A stretch of 64,000 bases of DNA from MGBC120314 sp051880495 (GTDB lineage Bacteria; Bacillota; Clostridia; Lachnospirales; Lachnospiraceae): the NCBI GenBank assembly GCA_051880495.1, contig JBJEOB010000163.1, positions 1 to 64,000 on the forward strand, written 5' to 3'. The notes under the pieces are model-generated. The model did not search any database. It worked only from the letters and a program-made list of their open reading frames with translations, and was not told where the DNA came from. The first letter of the stretch is position 1; each line of letters opens with the position of its first letter. This document shows positions 58,858-64,000 of this stretch, one piece after another. Both the position numbers and the translations under genes were made by a program.

Positions 58858-60528
58858 ATGGAATTTAATGCTTTAAAGTATGCAGAACTATTGAACAAGT
58901 TCATAATGGATATGGAGCCGATTACAACTAATGACAATTCTGATATTAATACGGCTATTACACCTATTGCCAGACTGCTTGGAATTTCTGTGATAAGAGT
59001 CGGTTTCTTTGATAATATCATTGCAGAGAGTGAAAAGAATGGATATTACGAGGATGCATATGTGGATGGTGAGGCTGATGAGAATAAAATGCTTTTTATG
59101 CATGAAGTCACAAGAGGTGGCAATGTTGTTACATATTCTGTGTATGGATATAAGAATGCGGATGAATGGAATGATACCGTAACCGATGCAATAAAGACAC
59201 TTATCAAGCTTTTGTTCGTGTTTAACGGACGCAACCGTGTAATGGATACGGTCGATTTTCTTACATATCATGACAGAGAACTTGGGATATTTAATCTGCC
59301 TTATTTTATGAGGTTCGGTACCGATAAGATAGCTGACGGTTCTATAGGAAAATATGCCGCGTGTTATTTTAATTTAAAGCGTTTTTCAGCAGTTAACCAG
59401 CAGATTGGAAGAGAACTTGCAACCAGGTGTATGATAGAATACACAGAAGGAATAAACAGTATGCTCTCATCTGATGAAATCGTATGCAGAATTGGCGGAG
59501 ATAACTTCGTCACATTATGCTATCGCGAGCATTTGGCTGATATACTTGATTATCTTAAAGGCAAGGAAATAATATATGATGAAATAAATGGTGAAAGTAT
59601 TTTTATTACAGCATCGGCAGGCGTTTATCTTGTGCCGGATGGCTGTAAGTCTGTTGCCGATATCATGGACTGTGTAAGCATTGCAAACAGCATGGCAAGA
59701 AATGTTTTAAAACAGCCATATGTTTATTATAATGACGAGCTGCTGGCACGGATTAAGGAAGCTAAAACCATAGAAAATATGTTTCCTGAGGCGATTAAGA
59801 ATGAAGAATTCAGAGTATATTATCAGCCTAAGGTTTCATTAAAGGATTATTCACTTGTTGGAGCTGAGGCTTTGTGCAGATGGGCTCACAATGGCGAAAT
59901 CATGTCGCCTAATTTATTTATCCCTGTACTTGAGCAGAGCAAAGATATCTGCACACTGGATTTTTATATGTTAGAGCATGTATGCAGGGATTTAAGGCGC
60001 TGGCTTGACGAGGGAAGAAAAGTTGTCAAGGTATCAGTTAACCTGTCAAGATGTCATATGGATGATTATAATCTATTAGACCACCTGCTTGAAATAATTG
60101 ATAAATACAATGTGCCGCATGAGTATATTGAATTTGAACTGACAGAAACGACGACAGATGTGGATTTCATGGATCTTAAGAGAATTGTATTCGGACTTCA
60201 GGAAGCCGGAATAAGTACATCAGTTGACGATTTTGGAATGGGTTATTCATCACTTAATCTTATAGGGCAGCTTCCATGGAAAGTAATTAAGATTGATAAG
60301 AGTTTTCTGTATGGTGACAGGGATAATTATAAACACAATCAGGTTATGTTAAAACATGTTATTTCGATGGCACAGGAAATGGGAATGCCGTGTATTGTTG
60401 AGGGCGTTGAGACCATAGAACAGGTCTGCTTCCTTAAGGAAAATAACTGCTTTGTTGCGCAGGGCTTTTATTTTGACAAACCATTACCTAAAAATGATTT
60501 CATACAAAGGCTTGAAGCTATACAATGA
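58858..60528 (+). CDS. GGDEF/EAL protein, probable c-di-GMP phosphodiesterase
   Basis: 556-residue soluble protein. Residues 1-135 are an N-terminal GAF-like sensor region. The GGDEF domain (about 140-300) has GGDNF at 213-217 with Asn in place of the key Glu, so it is likely inactive as a cyclase. The EAL domain (from E337 in AEALCRW) has VSVNLSRCH, FELTETTTD, VDDFGMGYSS, IKIDKSF and VEGVETIEQ, all intact. The start at 58858 follows AAAAGGAG; a TTG at 58852 is in frame. It is in an operon with the PocR pseudokinase and is a likely output for it. Ends before mscL. Confidence 0.9.
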   Translation: MEFNALKYAELLNKFIMDMEPITTNDNSDINTAITPIARLLGISVIRVGFFDNIIAESEKNGYYEDAYVDGEADENKMLFMHEVTRGGNVVTYSVYGYKNADEWNDTVTDAIKTLIKLLFVFNGRNRVMDTVDFLTYHDRELGIFNLPYFMRFGTDKIADGSIGKYAACYFNLKRFSAVNQQIGRELATRCMIEYTEGINSMLSSDEIVCRIGGDNFVTLCYREHLADILDYLKGKEIIYDEINGESIFITASAGVYLVPDGCKSVADIMDCVSIANSMARNVLKQPYVYYNDELLARIKEAKTIENMFPEAIKNEEFRVYYQPKVSLKDYSLVGAEALCRWAHNGEIMSPNLFIPVLEQSKDICTLDFYMLEHVCRDLRRWLDEGRKVVKVSVNLSRCHMDDYNLLDHLLEIIDKYNVPHEYIEFELTETTTDVDFMDLKRIVFGLQEAGISTSVDDFGMGYSSLNLIGQLPWKVIKIDKSFLYGDRDNYKHNQVMLKHVISMAQEMGMPCIVEGVETIEQVCFLKENNCFVAQGFYFDKPLPKNDFIQRLEAIQ

Positions 60529-60586
60529 TAACAGTATTGCAGTTTTACGGCAATATTAATTTATATTAAAAAGGAGAATGAAACAA

Positions 60587-61024
60587 ATGAGTAAAAAGAA
60601 GGGATTTATTTCCGAATTTAAAGAATTTATTATGAGAGGTAACGTTCTTGATATGGCTGTCGGTGTTATTATCGGTGGTGCATTTACGGCAATTGTTACT
60701 TCGTTGAATCAGGATATTTTAACACCGCTTATCGGTCTGATTGGAGGAACGGATTTCTCTTATCTTACGGTGACACTCGGAAGCGGTGAAAATGCTCCGG
60801 TTCTTGCATATGGTAATTTTATAACTGCAGTAATTAATTTCCTTATCACAGCACTTGTTATTTTTGTTATTATTAAAACAATTAATTCGCTGACAAACAA
60901 GCTTAAGAAGAAGGAAGAGGAAAAGCCGGCAGCACCTACGACAAAGGAATGTCCTTTCTGCAAGAGTCAGATTGCAATTGGAGCAACACGTTGCCCGCAT
61001 TGTACATCAGAATTAGATAAATAA
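60587..61024 (+). CDS. mscL: Large-conductance mechanosensitive channel with zinc-ribbon tail
   Basis: 145-residue MscL, the emergency valve against osmotic downshock. Helix 1 is FIMRGNVLDMAVGVIIGGAFTAIV with the gate-lining motif, the periplasmic loop is short, and helix 2 is ITAVINFLITALVIFVIIK. Instead of ending after the C-terminal helix bundle (normally residue 130 or so), it continues into a zinc-ribbon CPFCKSQIAIGATRCPHC with four cysteines. ATG 60587 is preferred: AAGGAG is only 1 nt before ATG 60578. Monocistronic between the EAL gene and an acyltransferase gene. Confidence 0.93.
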   Translation: MSKKKGFISEFKEFIMRGNVLDMAVGVIIGGAFTAIVTSLNQDILTPLIGLIGGTDFSYLTVTLGSGENAPVLAYGNFITAVINFLITALVIFVIIKTINSLTNKLKKKEEEKPAAPTTKECPFCKSQIAIGATRCPHCTSELDK

Positions 61025-61061
61025 TATTTATAGCAATTTATGAATTTGGGAGGATAGATGT

Positions 61062-62180
61062 GTGGAACAACGGATGGATACAAGAGGGATTGATGGCATA
61101 AGAGGAATAGCTGCTCTTGGGATAGCAATCTGTTCACATTATTATTTTCTGTTACCGGAATTGAATTATCCGTTTAATAATGGTATTACATATTGGTTCT
61201 GGAATTATTCGAGCTATTTTGTGGATTTGTTTTTTGTTATTTCGGGCTTTCTTATGGCATATCTGTATGCAGATAAGATAGCCCAAAAGCAGATTACATT
61301 TGTATCATTTATTAAAAAGAGGATTATAAGATTTTATCCGTTAATGGTTTTCTCCCTGTTTTGTGTTTTATTTTTACAATTAATACATCAGTATTTAGCA
61401 GGGGATTTCTTCGTTTCAGATTTGATTACGGACAATTCCCTGTTGTCTTTTTTGTTTAATCTTTTATGCCTGCAGGGAACATCACTTGTAAAAAGTTCAT
61501 TTAATGCACCATCCTGGTATTTAAGTGTACTGCTGATAATGTACATCATTTTTTATGCTGCGGTATTTATTTCCTCAAAATTCAATCACAGGCTTTTTGC
61601 GTATTTTATTATGCTTGTAACCGGTATAACACTGGCAGTTAACGGGACACCGACTGTTTTCTTAAATTGCAGGGGCGTGACAGGTTTTTTTGCAGGTTGC
61701 CTTTTGTATGAAATAATAACAGCCGTTCACAGATTACCTGAAAAAGTTAATATTGTAATTGATTATGCGGCTTTTATTGTGTTGGTGTGTGTAGCGTTTT
61801 TGGGTATAAGATTTGGACATGGTATTTTTGCAAGACCGGATCGGGTGGTTATAGTGTACGAAATCCTTATCTGGCCATTAATAGTATTTAGTGCGGTTGA
61901 AATACCATGGATAAGGGCAATACTTAAATGCAAGGTGTTGACATATCTGGGGAAAATATCGTTTGCCATGTACCTGATGCATTTTCCTGCAATGCTGATT
62001 CTTGTAAACTGCAATATAGCGTTTGGTTTGAATGTTCATTATGAATCAAAAAAGTTTTTTGTTCTGTACGTTATAAGTGTTCTGCTCATTGCAGTTGTAT
62101 GTCATTATTTTGTGGAACAAAAATTTGCCGGATTGTTAAAAGGGGTAGAGCATGAAAAAAAATTACAAGCTTCTGATTAG
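61062..62180 (+). CDS. Acyltransferase family 3 membrane protein
   Basis: 372-residue membrane acyltransferase with about ten helices. Family features: the start GIDGIRGIAALGIAICSHYYF with R and catalytic His, FVDLFFVISGFLMAYL, and later FNAPSWYLSVLLIMYI. These enzymes O-acetylate or otherwise acylate cell-wall or surface glycans. The start is GTG 61062, 8 nt after GGGAGG; ATG 61074 is an alternative. The end overlaps truA by 29 nt, so it may be co-expressed with the tRNA-modification genes. The acceptor is unknown. Confidence 0.87.
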   Translation: MEQRMDTRGIDGIRGIAALGIAICSHYYFLLPELNYPFNNGITYWFWNYSSYFVDLFFVISGFLMAYLYADKIAQKQITFVSFIKKRIIRFYPLMVFSLFCVLFLQLIHQYLAGDFFVSDLITDNSLLSFLFNLLCLQGTSLVKSSFNAPSWYLSVLLIMYIIFYAAVFISSKFNHRLFAYFIMLVTGITLAVNGTPTVFLNCRGVTGFFAGCLLYEIITAVHRLPEKVNIVIDYAAFIVLVCVAFLGIRFGHGIFARPDRVVIVYEILIWPLIVFSAVEIPWIRAILKCKVLTYLGKISFAMYLMHFPAMLILVNCNIAFGLNVHYESKKFFVLYVISVLLIAVVCHYFVEQKFAGLLKGVEHEKKLQASD

Positions 62181-62889
62181 TTACGACGGAAGCCGTTATT
62201 ATGGGTGGGAGCATCAGCCTGACGCTGATACGATACAGGGGAGGCTCGAAACTGCCATTATGGCATTTTATGATGAGTTCCCGGAGATAAACGGTGCAGG
62301 GAGAACTGATGCAGGTGTACACGCAAGGGGAATGGTTGCAAATGTTTTTCTTGATGTTGCTTATGAGCCAAATGAATTAAAAAGACTTATTAATGACAAT
62401 CTTCCGGATGACATTGCCGTACTGGACGTACGAGTCGCATCGGACCGGTTTCATGCAAGATACAGTGCAGTCGGGAAAACATATTGTTACAGATGTCATT
62501 ATGGAGAGTATAAGGCTGTTTTTGACAGAAAGTATGTTGTTGAACTTGACAGGAAACCATCGCTTGATAAAATGAGACAGGCGGCAGAAATCCTTGCCGG
62601 TAAAAATGATTTTGCATCCTTCTGTAAGCAGGCAGGAAGTTATGCCTCTACAGTCAGGGTAGTAGATAAGATTGATATTGAAGAAGAAAACGGATATTAT
62701 ACATTTACTTTTCATGGAACAGGTTTTATGCGGAACATGGTCCGGATTATGGTTGGCACTTTATTAGAAGTCGGGGATGAAAAGATTGAAGTTGAAGAAA
62801 TCGCCGGCATTATAGACGGTAAAAACAGGGAACTGGCAGGCTACACTGCGGATGCCAGGGGCTTGTGCCTTATGAAGGTAGATTACTAA
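62152..62889 (+). CDS. truA: tRNA pseudouridine synthase A
   Basis: Converts U38-40 in tRNA anticodon arms to pseudouridine. 245 residues, normal size. The catalytic Asp is D53 in GAGRTDAGVHARG; the N-terminal SYDGSRYYGWEHQPDADTIQG and the C-terminal GTGFMRNMVRIMVGTLLEVG are standard TruA motifs. ATG 62152 lies within the acyltransferase gene, after AAAGGGG. dus follows 11 nt on, so two tRNA-modifying enzymes are in one operon. Confidence 0.95.
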   Translation: MKKNYKLLISYDGSRYYGWEHQPDADTIQGRLETAIMAFYDEFPEINGAGRTDAGVHARGMVANVFLDVAYEPNELKRLINDNLPDDIAVLDVRVASDRFHARYSAVGKTYCYRCHYGEYKAVFDRKYVVELDRKPSLDKMRQAAEILAGKNDFASFCKQAGSYASTVRVVDKIDIEEENGYYTFTFHGTGFMRNMVRIMVGTLLEVGDEKIEVEEIAGIIDGKNRELAGYTADARGLCLMKVDY

Positions 62890-62900
62890 AGGAATTAACT

Positions 62901-63866
62901 ATGAAATTTTATTTTGCACCGATGGAGGGCATTACCGGTTTTGTGTACCGTAATCTCTATCAGTCATATTTTCACAATATAGATAAATATTTTACGCCGT
63001 TTATAGTAGGCAACAAAAAGGCAAGCATGAGAGCACGCGAGCTTAGGGATGTCCTGCCGGAAAATAATCCGGACATAACAATAGTGCCACAGATTCTAAC
63101 CTGTGATGTGGAAGAATTTGTCAGTACAGTCGGACGCCTAAAAACTCTTGGATTTAATGAAGTTAACCTTAATCTTGGCTGTCCGTCAGGGACCGTGGTG
63201 TCTAAGGGGCGTGGTGCAGGTTTTCTTGCAAAGCCGAAGGAGCTTAAGGAATTTTTATCACGTATATTTGAGGAGACCGACGTAGAAATATCATTGAAAA
63301 CGAGGCTTGGAATGGAATTTGTAAGCGAATTTGATGAGCTTCTTGATATATACAGGAGTTTTCCGTTAAAAGAGCTTATTATTCATCCGAGAATCAGGAA
63401 AGAGTTGTACTCAGGGACACCACATTATGAAGAATTTGAAAAGGCATATGAAACCTGTAGTTTCCCGGTTTGTTACAACGGAGATATATTCACCATTTCG
63501 GACTACCAAAAACTTACAGATAAATTTCCGAAGCTTGACCGTGTGATGCTTGGACGGGGAATTCTGGCCAATCCGTTTCTTGTTGACCGGATAAATGGTG
63601 TCGGCAGAGAAATTACAGGCGAATTCATAGAGGAATTTACAGGCAGGTTATTTGAAGAGTACCGCAGAGAACTGTCGGGTGATCGCGATGTACTGTTTAA
63701 GATGAAGGAACTGTGGTCGTATCAGATATGGATGTTTGAAGACGAAGGAAGATACATAAAGGAGATAAGAAAAGCCAAAAACAAGACCGAGTATGATGTC
63801 GCAGTCAGAAATCTCATACGTAACAGCCCGATAAATGGAAATGCCGGGCTGTTTAACAGAGTGTAA
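62901..63866 (+). CDS. dus: tRNA-dihydrouridine synthase
   Basis: 321-residue FMN enzyme that reduces uridine to dihydrouridine in tRNA D-loops. Signatures: FAPMEGITGFVYR, the catalytic Cys in NLNLGCPSGTVVSKGRGAGFL, SLKTRLGM, and the FMN-phosphate region CYNGDIF and VMLGRGILANP. The ATG at 62901 follows AAAGGAA; the upstream frame to 62865 lies within truA. An inverted repeat within the last codons (AACAGCCCG/CGGGCTGTT) may be the terminator. Confidence 0.92.
   Translation: MKFYFAPMEGITGFVYRNLYQSYFHNIDKYFTPFIVGNKKASMRARELRDVLPENNPDITIVPQILTCDVEEFVSTVGRLKTLGFNEVNLNLGCPSGTVVSKGRGAGFLAKPKELKEFLSRIFEETDVEISLKTRLGMEFVSEFDELLDIYRSFPLKELIIHPRIRKELYSGTPHYEEFEKAYETCSFPVCYNGDIFTISDYQKLTDKFPKLDRVMLGRGILANPFLVDRINGVGREITGEFIEEFTGRLFEEYRRELSGDRDVLFKMKELWSYQIWMFEDEGRYIKEIRKAKNKTEYDVAVRNLIRNSPINGNAGLFNRV
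63822..63853. terminator. Possible terminator hairpin in the dus 3' end
   Basis: AACAGCCCG/CGGGCTGTT with a 14-nt loop, ending 10 nt before the dus stop. The tail is weak. Confidence 0.4.
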
Positions 63867-63874
63867 AGTTAAAT

Positions 63875-64000
63875 TTATATAATCTGATTTAGTCCTTTAA
63901 AACAACTTATATCCGGTGAAATTGTCATGGAATAGTTGGTATGGTAAATGACAAATCCCGGCTTTGCTGCAGGTGGCTTTTTAAGGTTCTTCTTAAGCGT
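63875..64000 (-). CDS. C-terminal end of a probable NFACT protein (RqcH/FbpA-like)
   Basis: Forty-one codons plus stop, open to the window edge on the minus strand. The reading KKNLKKPPAAKPGFVIY followed by a short beta strand and SPDIS fits the C-terminal NFACT-R signature VKKPxGAKPGxVIY of RqcH/FbpA proteins, which bind stalled 50S subunits and add alanine tails. The end is short and only this motif is visible, so the assignment is moderate. It is convergent with dus. Confidence 0.6.
   Translation of the reverse strand, partial: TLKKNLKKPPAAKPGFVIYHTNYSMTISPDISCFKGLNQII

Noticed and set aside
1..64000. CRISPR array, tRNA, rRNA, integrase or transposase genes
   Set aside because: None found on reading: no regularly spaced repeats, no tRNA-like cloverleaf noticed and no recombinase motifs in any large frame.

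Overview
The window looks like a chromosomal segment of a low-GC anaerobic Firmicute, most likely Lachnospiraceae (Clostridia). This is inferred from gene content: a 1249-residue single-chain PurL, alpha2-type GlyRS, pyruvate phosphate dikinase, an archaeal/fungal-type aspartate-semialdehyde dehydrogenase, a DUF5721-like gene, strong GGAGG ribosome binding sites and many compact Rho-independent terminators. No rRNA, tRNA or CRISPR array was seen. Most of the segment is housekeeping DNA in short operons.

Layout. 1-9.6 kb: htpG (minus strand, cut by the window edge) under a perfect CIRCE operator, M18 aminopeptidase, DegV protein, a PocR-domain chemoreceptor-like protein, a nitrate/sulfonate-type ABC permease/ATPase pair, a DHH phosphoesterase, asd and a GlsB-like membrane protein. 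9.6-17.7 kb: a NatA-like ATPase with a NatB-CPBP protease fusion, purL, a YdcF protein and a small helical protein. 17.7-23 kb: a minus-strand operon of M20 amidohydrolase plus two membrane proteins, a MATE exporter, and an FMN riboswitch controlling ribU. 23-38.8 kb: M16 protease, era, then a roughly 5.4 kb accessory block (DegV, XRE regulator, ABC exporter pair, small protein, 200-bp foldback element) that separates era from recO; then glyS, a zinc-ribbon membrane protein and ppdK with an upstream cre site.

38.8-41 kb is a small mobile-looking island: an AbiEi/AbiEii toxin-antitoxin pair between two near-identical copies of the ppdK terminator, followed by an ArdC-like gene fragment and a tiny hydrophobic ORF on the other strand. 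41-45.8 kb: feoA, feoB and a FeoB-associated Cys-rich protein with DtxR-like palindromes, then uraA-upp. 45.8-50.5 kb: a DUF5131 protein, a Lon-like AAA+ protein without a protease domain, and a membrane GGDEF/EAL protein. 50.5-57.5 kb: an orphan solute-binding lipoprotein, an unknown membrane protein, 2-keto-3-deoxygluconate kinase and a heterodimeric ABC exporter. 57.5-64 kb: a PocR pseudo-histidine kinase in an operon with an EAL phosphodiesterase, mscL with a zinc-ribbon tail, an acyltransferase, truA, dus and the end of a probable rqcH.

Working together: iron uptake (feo), pyrimidine salvage (uraA-upp) and riboflavin uptake (FMN switch-ribU) are self-contained regulated units. A c-di-GMP theme runs through the right half: two EAL proteins whose GGDEF domains look dead, one paired with a kinase-dead PocR sensor. 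The candidates for something undescribed are that PocR/EAL pair, the protease-less Lon-like ATPase next to DUF5131, the foldback element filling the recO leader, and the AbiE island bounded by duplicated terminators.
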